Shown: positions 17,527 through 25,864, counted from the stretch's first letter. The stretch is 64,000 nucleotides of DNA from Enterobacter sp. JUb54 (GCF_014298075.1 NZ_CP060418.1:5240725-5304724), one strand, 5' to 3'. Notes: a model not told the origin generated them from the sequence alone. Made by a program: numbers and translations.

Positions 17527-18522
17527 ATGATGCGTATAATTAAATGGATAGCGTTGTTGTTTTTATTGGCACCGGGGGTGTCTTTGGCTGCGTTGTGTGC
17601 TCCTCCTTTTTATTCGTACTCTGTAACCGTTGCTACGGGGGGGATTACCGTGCCAAGAACGGCAGAGCCAGGCACCCCCATTAGTGAAGTCTTCGGGCCA
17701 TTTTATACTGGGAATATAAACGGTTATCAGTGCAATTATGTGTCGCAGGTATATATAAATCTAAATACTGTATTGACACCTTCATCTTATTCTGATGTAT
17801 ACGAGACAAATGTGCCTGGGGTAGGGTTTAAATTGTTTAAGAGTGTGGGGGGGAGTCAGTATGGGGTCTCCCCGTCGCCCTTTATTACAGTTGATTTTCC
17901 TGTTTGCTATACAACAGGTTGCTATATAGATGGCGTGTTACCAAATCTATATATGCAGTTTTATGCGACAAGTAATAACGTCGGACAAGGTGTTCTCTCG
18001 CTGCCAAAACCACTGGCTATTATTGCAACACATAGTAATAGCGATAGGAATATAAATATATTCAGACATCTTTCAATTAGTAATACCATCACAATCACCC
18101 CAGAAAAAGGCTGCTCGGTAACCAATCCCAACCAGACCGTGACATTATTAGATGTCAAAACATCAGCGTTAAAAAGCAATGCCGGCAGGTATCCGGGTGG
18201 CAAAGACTTTAATATCGGCCTCAGCTGCACGCCGCAGACCAAAGTCTCGATGAAGTTTGAAGGCACCACCATGACCGGTCGTAACGACGTGCTGGCCAAT
18301 CAGAGCACCGGCACCGACTCCGCCGGCAGTTCGGTCGGCATACAGATGATGTATGGCAATAATCCCGTCACCCTCGGGCAGACTTTCCTGGTGGTTAATG
18401 ATGCCAAAGAGACGGAGACCTTGCCCTTCAAGGCCCACTATTACTATAACGGTGGCGATCTACAGCTACAACAAGGGGGCGATGTCGCTGCTTCCGCCAC
18501 GTTCAGCTTTACCTACCAGTAA
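17527..18522 (+). CDS. Two-domain fimbrial tip adhesin (FimH-like architecture)
   Basis: 331 residues; AAGGA precedes the paired ATG codons. A signal peptide ends near SLAA. An N-terminal receptor-binding domain (about 22-190, cysteines near CAPPF, YQCNY, FPVCYTTGCY) is joined to a C-terminal pilin domain (about 190-331: ISNTITITPEKGCSVTNPNQTV, then the typical end AASATFSFTYQ). The pilin domain docks it at the fibre tip. The DNA for the binding domain is AT-rich while the pilin domain returns to the GC-rich style of the usher, so the two halves appear to differ in origin. The ligand is unknown; sequence similarity to FimH is architectural only. Confidence 0.85.
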   Translation: MMRIIKWIALLFLLAPGVSLAALCAPPFYSYSVTVATGGITVPRTAEPGTPISEVFGPFYTGNINGYQCNYVSQVYINLNTVLTPSSYSDVYETNVPGVGFKLFKSVGGSQYGVSPSPFITVDFPVCYTTGCYIDGVLPNLYMQFYATSNNVGQGVLSLPKPLAIIATHSNSDRNINIFRHLSISNTITITPEKGCSVTNPNQTVTLLDVKTSALKSNAGRYPGGKDFNIGLSCTPQTKVSMKFEGTTMTGRNDVLANQSTGTDSAGSSVGIQMMYGNNPVTLGQTFLVVNDAKETETLPFKAHYYYNGGDLQLQQGGDVAASATFSFTYQ

Positions 18523-18615
18523 GCGCTGTCAGAGTATCCGTGCCCCGATGGCGCGTCGGGATACGGGACCTCTGGCAGGGTAAAAGAACAAAGTCATTGT
18601 GCTGGGAAGAAAAAC

Positions 18616-19095
18616 TCAACTAAAGGTCTTACAATAAAAAACGGGCATCATCTGCATGTAGATAACGGGGGTGTTGAATTTATCCCGCTCGATTTTAACC
18701 AGCGTATCTTTGCCCGTTTCATAGAAAAAAGCCGGGAAATGAGCGTTAACACTGCTTTCATCACTCTCGTCACCGCTCAATGATTCGAGCCGCTGAGAGT
18801 GTAATATATAAACGCCACTGTTTTTAGCATAGCTAAAGCTAACTATCCGGCGTATTTGGGCGTGTTGATTATTTTCAGTAGCAACGCCATGGATCGTCAA
18901 CTCCCCCTGGTGATTGCCGAATGTAAAACCATAGTTGACATCAAGCGTTAAGTTGTCATGAATCAGAGTATGGCGACTCTGACATGACATTTCTTTAGTA
19001 AATGCAAACGCTGGTTTTATCTGAGTGTAAGCATAGATTGAAACGACGATACCGGCGGTGATTGCCAAAGCAAGATAACAAGATTTGTTTTTCAT
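18616..19095 (-). CDS. FidL-like single-span membrane protein
   Basis: 159 residues: a short cytoplasmic start, one transmembrane helix (about 6-24, YLALAITAGIVVSIYAYTQ), and a periplasmic domain with two cysteines (MSCQSRHT and FYCKTFS). The arrangement, and its position overlapping a CadC-like regulator by ATGA, match FidL-type partner proteins found beside membrane-bound regulators in enterobacteria. A plausible role, by analogy with ToxR/ToxS-type pairs, is to modulate the regulator in the periplasm. It converges on the fimbrial adhesin gene. Confidence 0.7.
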   Translation of the reverse strand: MKNKSCYLALAITAGIVVSIYAYTQIKPAFAFTKEMSCQSRHTLIHDNLTLDVNYGFTFGNHQGELTIHGVATENNQHAQIRRIVSFSYAKNSGVYILHSQRLESLSGDESDESSVNAHFPAFFYETGKDTLVKIERDKFNTPVIYMQMMPVFYCKTFS

Positions 19096-19949
19096 CGCGC
19101 ACCCTTAATTTTTCCTATCAGCGTCACCGAACGGCAGTTCTGCTGATTTTTATCGTATACGGTACAGTAAATGAAGTTTAACCGGCTTTGCATCGGCGAT
19201 GCGGTAAAAAACACGGTTTCCTTATTAAGGCATTGCAACCCGGCTTTATCCATTAGCCCTTTTATTTCAGTAGCCGAGAACCTGTTGTCGGTGGCAAAAA
19301 TGGTACATTTATCCGATGCCAGCTTTATATACTTATCATTGATGTCATCAGTAGAGTGCAGATGCATAAAGATCAGCGGCAATGCCACTGCGAATACACC
19401 GGCGATAATGGCAAGCGCCAGTTTTTTACCTGAACCAGTGTTTTTTTCTTCTGCAGTACTGGCAAAGTATCCATCATTGCTCTCTTCCTGTACCGGGATT
19501 TTTGTGCTGACTAAGTGATAAGCAGGCTTGTTTTCATCATCAGATTCTCTGGCATAATTTCCGAATGTCGGTTTTTCCTTCTCTTCTGTAATAGTATTAA
19601 AAATTATCTCAGCATTATGGTTAAACATAATGCCATGCCGCGGAACAGTTTCAATCACATTATCCAGGCCAACCAGTGCGAGATTTTTGCGTAGGTGTAA
19701 TATGCACTGATAATACGTATTGGAACTTACCGCAGTATTTTTCTCACCCCAACCACAAAGAATAAGCGTATCCTGAGGAACGACACTCCCTTGATTACTT
19801 AATAATCGCTCAAAGCACAAGCTCGCCGGGACATGCAGTTTTAATTTTTTATTGGTTTTTGTGTTTTTTAAAATCCGATTGTATGGGGTAAACTCTACAC
19901 ACCCACCAATGAGAATGCATTGCATACTTCTCTCAGTAAAATTATTCAT
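19092..19949 (-). CDS. CadC/ToxR-like membrane-anchored transcriptional regulator
   Basis: 285 residues. The N-terminal winged helix of the OmpR/CadC type spans about 10-110 (SSNTYYQCILHLRKNLALVGLDNVIETVPRHGIMF is the recognition helix and wing). A linker follows, then a transmembrane helix (about 176-193, LALAIIAGVFAVALPLIF) and a short periplasmic domain with cysteines, two of them in YCTVYDKNQQNCRS. Such proteins bind DNA directly from the membrane in response to periplasmic signals. It probably controls the adjacent fimbrial genes. AAAGG precedes the ATG; an internal ATG at codon 9 is an alternative. Codon use is AT-rich, unlike the chaperone and usher. Confidence 0.82.
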   Translation of the reverse strand: MNNFTERSMQCILIGGCVEFTPYNRILKNTKTNKKLKLHVPASLCFERLLSNQGSVVPQDTLILCGWGEKNTAVSSNTYYQCILHLRKNLALVGLDNVIETVPRHGIMFNHNAEIIFNTITEEKEKPTFGNYARESDDENKPAYHLVSTKIPVQEESNDGYFASTAEEKNTGSGKKLALAIIAGVFAVALPLIFMHLHSTDDINDKYIKLASDKCTIFATDNRFSATEIKGLMDKAGLQCLNKETVFFTASPMQSRLNFIYCTVYDKNQQNCRSVTLIGKIKGAR

Positions 19950-21098
19950 ATAACAACCTTTAAAAATTTATCGCATAGATAATTCCAAACAAAAAGAACG
20001 TTTGCGGGGCTGGTTAAAATTTCATTAATTGCATCCAGAGTAACATAGTTATCTACAGAATAAACTGACGGTACCGACATTAGCCTAAAATTAGGAATAT
20101 GCACGTTGTATAAATGAAAACGGCATGTTAATGAAATGAATCGCCGTGACCATACGTAGGGAATTAATGCAAAAATATTAGGGGTAGTGCGGGGGATTTC
20201 CGCTATACCATTTCAGATAAGGATTAGTTGGTTAATGGATGGTGGTGGTAGAGGGGGGGCGGTGTTAATGTTGCTTAGGTAAATGATTTGTCTGTCGGCA
20301 AAATAAACTCGCGGCGATATATTAGTAATGTTTTTATATGTATATATATATGGGGCTGAGTCTAACCGGGGACAAGATCATTTGTCAGAGCGTAATAATG
20401 TACATAAATTTGTACGCGTCTTTATCGCCTGCACCAGTAGAATGCTACCGATGAGAATAAAAATTCACCACGGGCGAAAGCTGGGACAGCTGGTTTGATG
20501 GTGGAAGTGTAACGTCTGATTTTATGCTCACCCGCGAACAAACCGGTGACCAGGACAGGGAAGAGTTCTGTTTCCGAATAGTGCAGGATTTCGGGTCAGG
20601 GTCAGGCGGTCTGTATTAGATTTTTCCATGCTGGTTTGCTTACCTTTAATTTAAACAAGCCAAAATTCTGCACCAAAGATGATGCAAAATGCCATCGTTT
20701 TGTTGTGGGTTTAAATGCCGATAAGATCTGAATGGTTTAGTGGGTAATAGCCATCTTAGGGTGGGTGTTCTTTTTTTTGTGCTCTATGAGTATTAATCAA
20801 TAATAGAGCAGCAAGACTATGCTTATAAAAAACTTATAAAAACTGATGGTTGTGTTATGGAGCTATAGGTTAAATAAACTGACCGTTGCAAGTTAGAAAG
20901 TATCGGTTTCTGACTTGTATTCTGTCATGCAGTGTATGTGGCATTGTATTTATATTGTAATTGTATTGTTATTCATAATTTTATTGCGTGCTTATGGAAC
21001 GTGATTAACTATTTTATATTGACCCAGATCACCACTTTACAAATTATTTGGATTTACATTAATTTACAGTGTAGGTAATTCCTTAGGTGTTAATAAAA
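19950..21098. other. AT-rich intergenic with gene remnants
   Basis: About 1.15 kb without an intact gene. It contains a recognisable antitoxin remnant (20461-20619), a TATATATATA tract near 20342-20352 and many short broken frames. The promoter of the CadC-like regulator should be in the first 150 bases (reverse strand) and that of the lipoprotein in the last 100. The rest looks like an eroded insertion region. Confidence 0.5.
20461..20619 (+). pseudogene. Remnant of a VapB-type antitoxin gene
   Basis: The frame reads TTGESWDSWFDGGSVTSDFM, then LTREQTGDQDREEF. This is the C-terminal, toxin-binding half of the enterobacterial VapB/VagC antitoxins, which end in a similar SWDxWFD...REQ...QERE pattern. 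The N-terminal AbrB-type DNA-binding half is missing, with a TAA just upstream in frame, and no VapC toxin follows. It is a fossil of a toxin-antitoxin pair and not functional. Confidence 0.6.
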
Positions 21099-21410
21099 AT
21101 GAATGTTAAGTTATTGATGATAGCTGCAGTTTCTTTAGGTGTACTCAGTGGTTGTACAAATGACCCCAATAGCATGTGGAACAGTCGTTATGCTTTTAAG
21201 TCAGTTGGTCAGGTAATGGCAATGTGTGATAGTGGGGATAAGGCGGCTTGTTACGCCGCCGCTGATATGCAGGGGCTTACTAGTGGATTGAATGCGGCTA
21301 ATGCGCAAATGCAGCAGCAACAAGCAGTTCAACAGCAATCAGCAGCACCAACTATGACTACGACGACCTGTAACCCTATGGGGAATGGCGTTGTGTGTAA
21401 CACCTATTGA
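21099..21410 (+). CDS. Small lipoprotein, glutamine-rich
   Basis: 103 residues from the ATG at 21099; AGGTG lies nine bases upstream, favouring it over the GTG at 21087. The lipoprotein signal MNVKLLMIAAVSLGVLSGC has lipobox L-S-G-C, so the product is lipidated; D-type sorting residues do not follow directly (TN), suggesting outer-membrane targeting. The mature part has a cysteine pair in MCDSGDKAACYA, a glutamine run (QMQQQQAVQQQ) and a C-terminal CNPMGNGVVCNTY with two more cysteines. I do not recognise the family. It is followed by a terminator hairpin. Confidence 0.75.
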   Translation: MNVKLLMIAAVSLGVLSGCTNDPNSMWNSRYAFKSVGQVMAMCDSGDKAACYAAADMQGLTSGLNAANAQMQQQQAVQQQSAAPTMTTTTCNPMGNGVVCNTY

Positions 21411-21437
21411 TTTGTACTCCATTTAATAATATCAATG

Positions 21438-21466
21438 CCACCCCATAGACATTTCCTGTGGGGTTT
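21438..21466 (+). terminator. Terminator after small lipoprotein gene
   Basis: CCCCA...TGGGG stem with an 11-base loop and a short TTT tract, about 30 bases after the lipoprotein stop. Confidence 0.6.
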
Positions 21467-21599
21467 CTCCGGTTTCGCTTCTTCTCAAAAAACTCTCTTT
21501 TACAGCGTCCTGTTCTTCACTGCGGTGGCTGAAAAGCCCGATTGATTTTTCTGCCCGTATGACAGCATGATTATGCGGGATACTTACATGCCATTGCGG

Positions 21600-21809
21600 G
21601 TTTCCATAGTTTTAGGCACCTCAAAAATAATAAAGCTTAACGAGGAGCCTAACAAGGTGCCTAAAGGTTCGGATTTAATTAGTTGGCATTAGACTTCGCA
21701 GGACAAATTCAAGGCACAAAAAAGCCCGCCAGGCTTACGCCGTGCGGGCTCTCAGGACTTCATCGGATGACTCTGGTGATCACCGATGGAGAATTTTGGT
21801 GGGCTGGCG
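21600..21809 (-). other. Relict integrase leader and attachment region of an older ssrA insertion
   Basis: Read leftward, this stretch has the same order as the functional right border. First come a degenerate ssrA end (21796-21809), a GACTTC site (21756-21761) and a hairpin with AGCCCGC/GCGGGCT arms (21723-21750). Then come AGACTTC (21691-21697) and a leader with repeated AGGCACC/AGGCTCC/AGGTGCC blocks ending at an ATG. At the right border the same elements lead into the integrase gene. Here the frame stops after a few codons, so the integrase that once followed is gone. Confidence 0.5.
21796..21809. repeat. Candidate left attachment site (degenerate copy of ssrA 3' end)
   Basis: TTGGTGGGCTGGCG, compared with GTGGTGGAGCTGGCG at the ssrA terminus (31668 onward): a one-base deletion and one further difference. 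Short, so chance similarity is not excluded, but the matching flanking architecture supports it. Confidence 0.45.
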
Positions 21810-22318
21810 TCCCTGTGCTTTATATCTTAATGATATGATTTTTATTGTTATTTTTGTGCCTTGATTCATTAAGGGTTCAATAAAGGGTCCTAAGAAACGT
21901 CAGCACAGATTTTACTTATTCCAGAGCCAAAATCTTAGATACTACTAACGTTGAGGAGTTGAACTCACGAAACATAGCCTTTCTGTTCCGGAGGCTATTT
22001 CCCATATGCAAGATCTTACCTCTAACTTAGTCTTCTCAAAGTGCTAAACAAGAATTATAAAGGGGGATAGTACGGAATTAAATCATAAATAAATTAACTA
22101 ATTGATAATTAAGTATTTATTAAAAAATTTTACATAGGCCAAAAAAATAGCACTTTTTGCAAAAGACCTCCTAAGCCTATGCTGGCTTGCTTTCAAAACA
22201 CCCTTCATAGATCTGACTAAAAAAGCACCATCTCTTGAACAATTCGTGCTTTTTGATAGTTGATCGCCATAAGCGATCTGAGGATACTGCATCCATCAAA
22301 ACAACAATGGAGAAATGT
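21810..22318. other. Island left flank, no gene found
   Basis: About 500 bases between the left border and the AlpA-like gene. Only short broken frames are visible. An AAGGGTCCTAAG motif near 21889 recalls the leader upstream of the integrase. Promoter for the AlpA-like gene presumably lies in the final 150 bases. Confidence 0.4.
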
Positions 22319-22522
22319 ATGACAGAAAGAAAAAGATTTATCCGTATGCCTGAAGTGTTGGAAAGAACCGGATTTTGTAAAGCTTGGATTTATCGATTGA
22401 TTAGTCGTGGTCAATTCCCTGCACCTATAAAACTAGGTGATCGAGCAATAAGGTTCGTAGAAAGCGAAGTCGATGAATGGATCGACCAAATGATTTACGC
22501 ATCTCGTAATAAAGCAGCATGA
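22319..22522 (+). CDS. AlpA-family regulator / excisionase
   Basis: 67 residues starting at the ATG at 22319, with GGAG six bases upstream; longer in-frame starts at 22307 and 22235 lack this signal. A single winged MerR-like HTH covers nearly the whole protein: FIRMPEVLERTGFCKAWIYR, then FPAPIKLGDRAIRFVESEVDEWI. These are the hallmarks of AlpA proteins, which activate the integrase/excisionase of P4-type islands (AlpA of CP4-57 drives excision from ssrA in E. coli). Its presence in an ssrA island fits control of excision. Confidence 0.88.
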   Translation: MTERKRFIRMPEVLERTGFCKAWIYRLISRGQFPAPIKLGDRAIRFVESEVDEWIDQMIYASRNKAA

Positions 22523-22654
22523 TAATATTTTTATAAATGAAGTTAGGAGGCTATAAGTAATAAAAATATAGACCTGTGTTTAAAAATAACGATCCCTTTA
22601 ATAATACATGAAAGTGTAGGGGGATATTTACTTAAAAAATAAATAAGGAAAAAA

Positions 22655-22888
22655 ATGAAAAAAGAAAATAAACATGCAAGTCAAACTTCAGCGGATTTAG
22701 CTGCATTACTGGAATATTCTCGTTTTACGAAGAGAACTCTAACAAAGCCTTCCAGCGAAGTTTTTGATTTATTTACTGATAAATATTATATGGAAACAGT
22801 TTATGATGACATTATTAAAAAACAAAGAAGAGTATTGATAAAAGCCAACATAAGTACATTGATTTTGAAAAAGTTAGAATGGATATAA
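22655..22888 (+). CDS. Hypothetical protein, 77 aa
   Basis: Starts 11 bases after an AAGGA ribosome-binding site. Basic and helical with no membrane segment (MKKENKHASQTSADLAALLE ... YDDIIKKQRRVLIKANISTL). It lies 130 bases after the AlpA-like gene. No family recognised; size and charge would suit a small DNA-binding or accessory protein of the island, but nothing visible proves it. Confidence 0.55.
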   Translation: MKKENKHASQTSADLAALLEYSRFTKRTLTKPSSEVFDLFTDKYYMETVYDDIIKKQRRVLIKANISTLILKKLEWI

Positions 22889-23821
22889 TGTGCATGCACA
22901 CACAAGTTATTATGATTTCCTATATGTAAAATAAGGCAGCTCGATTTGATTTGTGGGGCGTTTAGGGCCATTTATGAAAAATGAGTTCATATCAAACTAA
23001 AGGTCAGATATATATCTGGCCTTCATTTATTTCAGAATCAATAATGATTGTGTAAAATATTTTTATATTTCTATTGACTAATTAGATAGAAGATCTATAA
23101 CAAGAAAAGATACAAAAAAAGCCAGATGTTAAATCTGACTTTTAAAGGACTTAAAAAGTTTTCGCTGACTTTTTTAAGTCTTGTAATCAGTTATACGAGA
23201 ACGTGATTACAAATATAAATAAAGTATTATCTAATCAACTTATATTTGTCAAATCTAAATCCCAACTTTTTACAAGTCTTTTAAATACCCTTTCCAGAAT
23301 CCTTTTTAATCCTCAAAAGCAATAACGTTAAAACCTGTTGTATCAGGTATAAGAATACGAAGGTCCCTCAAGTGATGGTGAATCTTATAGTTATTGCGAC
23401 AGCGGTTAACCGGGAGCGATGCTGTCAGCCTGAATCGCCTTACCTAAAATTTATAAAGCGTTATAGCTTCTTTAGTAAAACGAGAAGTGCTTAAAAGATC
23501 ATGGTAGGGTTTGCGCGGGTCGCGGGGGGGAGTATCAGATTGGAAACGGTCTAAATACTTTTTGAGTAATCAAAGCGCAATGAGCATTCTTTTTTCCTTT
23601 CTCTATCTCTTTAGCGATTTTCATTTTTCGCACGGGGGGAGGGGGGGGAATGCTCCAAGAAAAACTAAGTTTTACTAACGGAAAACTACTACGACTGAAA
23701 GTCGCCATCTAAAACCCGAAAACTTTAAAATTTAAATTTCTAGTACTACTGTACGAAAAATATTAAAATGTTATTTCTTATATGATAAAGTTAATTAAAG
23801 TTATTTTTTAAGGATTCAAAG
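22889..23821. other. Non-coding stretch with hairpin and two G-tracts
   Basis: About 930 bases with no supported gene. Features: a transcription-terminator-like hairpin near 23120-23150 (AAAGCCAGATGTTAAATCTGACTTTT); a G-rich run at 23507-23530 with spacing G3-N7-G3-N4-G3-N1-G3; and a G6-A-G8 tract at 23634-23648. G-tracts of this length are odd in DNA that is otherwise AT-rich. They could form quadruplexes and are prone to slippage. Confidence 0.55.
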
Positions 23822-24871
23822 ATGGCAGGAAAAAGACAGCATTTTATCCCTAGATTCTTACAGCGTGGATTTTCATTAGAGAAAGAAGGAAAGTTTTTTT
23901 CTTGCTTATGTAAAAAAGAGTTTATAAAAGAAAATATAGTAATTGAAAACATTGGATTGGAAAATAAATTTTATACTCTCGATGGCGATTCGTCAATTGA
24001 TGACAAAATAACTGAAAAGGAAACTTATATCTATTCAAAAATCGTGCGCGAGTTAGTTAATGGTACATTTAACATGGATGATATAGGAAGTTTGTCTGAC
24101 TTTGTCTTTCATATGGAAATCAGAACTAAAAATTTACGTTCTAACTTTACCAGTACTGCATCTCATCTAATAGACCAGATGCGAATAAGGCTTTTAAGCA
24201 AAGATGCTTTGTATAGATATTTAAATAAAAATGTCATTTCTGATCCATCAAAATTTGATAGGTTGATTAATGAACAGCTTAATGAGTTAAATGTTCCACA
24301 AGTTTTGTACCCACATATTAAGGGTGTTTTGATTAATAACGTTCATGCTTGGCTTCCCGACATAGCAAATAAACTTTCATTGCAACTTATTCCTTTATTT
24401 GGAAATATGGTTTTATCCGGTATTCCTGAGGCCGCTAAAAAAGGACATTTAAAAGGACTTGAGTTGAATGAAAGTTTGAAAATTGAAGAGTATAAGAAGC
24501 TAACTTATAAAGTAATAAATGTTGAGCAATCATTGATATTAGGGGATTGTCTCGTGATTTTTGAAGTTGATGGGGATCGTAGATTTAAACCATTCCATGA
24601 AAAAGATGATGATTTAAAAGCAGTATATATGCCAATTAATTCACATTCTATATTGTATGGCGCAAAATATCTTGATGACAACCCAAATATTGAAAATATA
24701 AACGATATAGTAGCACAATGTTCAACTGATTTTTTTATTTGCAAGGAGCCTATTCATAATATGAATGAACTTCAAAAAATCATTGGTGTTAATTCTTACC
24801 TTTTGTCTGATGAATTTATTGATGAAATGTTGAGTGATTTAATTGGTGATAATATTTTGTTAAGTCATTAA
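23822..24871 (+). CDS. DUF4238 family protein
   Basis: 349 residues, AAGGA nine bases before the ATG. The start MAGKRQHFIPRFLQRGF is the signature of DUF4238 proteins (K-R-Q-H-x-I-P-x-F-x-L-R-x-F). The next part (residues 20-130) keeps the short beta-hairpins and helix with EIRTKNLRSNF seen in that family. The C-terminal half shows ...FFICKEPI... DUF4238 proteins are found in genomic islands and phages. Their biochemical role is unknown, although several occur in defence-rich regions. Strongly AT-rich codon use agrees with recent transfer. It stands alone, with 350 non-coding bases on its right side and 930 on its left. Confidence 0.75.
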   Translation: MAGKRQHFIPRFLQRGFSLEKEGKFFSCLCKKEFIKENIVIENIGLENKFYTLDGDSSIDDKITEKETYIYSKIVRELVNGTFNMDDIGSLSDFVFHMEIRTKNLRSNFTSTASHLIDQMRIRLLSKDALYRYLNKNVISDPSKFDRLINEQLNELNVPQVLYPHIKGVLINNVHAWLPDIANKLSLQLIPLFGNMVLSGIPEAAKKGHLKGLELNESLKIEEYKKLTYKVINVEQSLILGDCLVIFEVDGDRRFKPFHEKDDDLKAVYMPINSHSILYGAKYLDDNPNIENINDIVAQCSTDFFICKEPIHNMNELQKIIGVNSYLLSDEFIDEMLSDLIGDNILLSH

Positions 24872-25219
24872 AAAGTATAAAATTGATGTTTAATTTATAA
24901 TGTATCCATAGAGCCATATAAATATAAAAAGCGATATTTATCATAAAATTAAAAATACGTCATTCTAAATTTCACTTCAAAATAATGATCGATAAAAAAG
25001 ATCAATATATAGATATTGATAGTTTATATCGATTGATATGGCTTTATCGATCGGCATTTAATTGTTTTTGACGATCGATTAATTAATTATGATGGTTTTA
25101 ACCTATCGTGTGTTTTTTTTCGATCGGTACAAACGATGTGACGAACTATGAAAATAATTGAATTCTAAGATGTTTACAGGCCAAGCGGTGGTCTGTGTCT
25201 CATCAGTGAAGGAAAAGGT
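24872..25219. repeat. AT-rich intergenic with repeated GATCGAT/CGATCG words
   Basis: About 350 bases without a gene. Between about 24986 and 25135 there are at least six occurrences of overlapping words such as GATCGAT, ATCGATT, ATCGATCGG, GACGATCGATT and TCGATCGG, with spacings of roughly 20-40 bases. This density of Dam (GATC) and ClaI/PvuI-type words is far above expectation in such AT-rich DNA. It resembles iterons or operator arrays. Confidence 0.45.
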
Positions 25220-25507
25220 ATGCGTAAACTTATGATGGTGGCAGGTTTGGTGACGCTATTGTCTGGTTGTGGTGATGATGGTATCTATGGCGGCTACGTT
25301 AATCAGCAATACGGTGTCAGGCTTGATGTTCAGAAAGATGTGATCAAGTTCAGAAATGGCGTTTTTACTGTTAAAAGCTGGGATGAAAGCAAGAAACCCA
25401 TCTATATAGCCAAAACGCAAAACAAAGATCTTGGCTCTTGGACTTTTAAAATCGAAAAGGTCAAAGATGGCGTCGTTTACCAAGGTGCGGTTTTTAAGAA
25501 GGATTAA
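25220..25507 (+). CDS. Small lipoprotein of the island
   Basis: 95 residues with AAGGAAAAGG before the ATG. Lipobox L-S-G-C at residues 14-17 (MRKLMMVAGLVTLLSGC), followed by GDDG; the aspartate at +3 is not a classic retention signal. The mature part is a small beta-rich domain (YGGYVNQQYGVRLDVQKDVI ... GSWTFKIEKVKDGVVYQG) without cysteines. Its stop touches the start of the zinc-ribbon gene, so both are co-translated. No family recognised. A surface or periplasmic role, for example entry exclusion or phage exclusion, is only a guess. Confidence 0.7.
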   Translation: MRKLMMVAGLVTLLSGCGDDGIYGGYVNQQYGVRLDVQKDVIKFRNGVFTVKSWDESKKPIYIAKTQNKDLGSWTFKIEKVKDGVVYQGAVFKKD

Positions 25508-25510
25508 GTG

Positions 25511-25786
25511 ATGGAACAAAATATTATTCAGTGTCCTTTTTGTTATAAAGAAAGTCAAAAAGGTGTTCATGTATGCACCGGATGTCAGGCATCCGTGCTA
25601 TATGGAACATATCCCGGTTGGTATGCGGCGGTGATCATCCTGTTAGCTTTTGGTCTGTCAGTGCTGATTGGAATGTCTACTGGCATGGCAGGAGCTACAA
25701 TTAGCTTACCAATAATAGCTATTGTCGGTTTTGTCGCGGGTAAGGCAATTTTCTCAGACAACATTATCTTCAGAAGAAGAATGTAA
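25511..25786 (+). CDS. Zinc-ribbon two-span membrane protein
   Basis: 91 residues from the ATG at 25511 (a GTG one codon earlier is possible), with AAGAAGGA upstream. Four cysteines form a zinc ribbon: C8-x2-C11 and C22-x2-C25. Two hydrophobic helices follow (about 40-58 YAAVIILLAFGLSVLIG and 63-80 GATISLPIIAIVGFVAG), then a basic tail (FRRRM). The zinc-ribbon head should be cytoplasmic. Paired with the lipoprotein upstream, and directly followed by the f1-like hairpin region. Function unknown. Confidence 0.7.
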   Translation: MEQNIIQCPFCYKESQKGVHVCTGCQASVLYGTYPGWYAAVIILLAFGLSVLIGMSTGMAGATISLPIIAIVGFVAGKAIFSDNIIFRRRM

Positions 25787-25803
25787 ATCAGTCTCGTTTT
25801 TCA

Positions 25804-25834
25804 GGGTGATGCTCCACTACGTGAACCATCACCC
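25804..25834 (-). repeat. f1 hairpin D-like stem-loop
   Basis: On the reverse strand it begins GGGTGATGGTTCACGTAGTG and closes with ATCACCC. As I recall the f1/M13 sequence, the first 22 bases starting one base earlier are identical and only about three of 35 positions differ. Confidence 0.8.
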
Positions 25835-25864
25835 ATATAAATTTTATTTCCTCCCCCTATGTCA

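Noticed and set aside
22235..22318. Extended N-terminus of the AlpA-like protein
   Set aside because: Extension of 28 residues has no family match and no ribosome-binding site; start at 22319 has GGAG.
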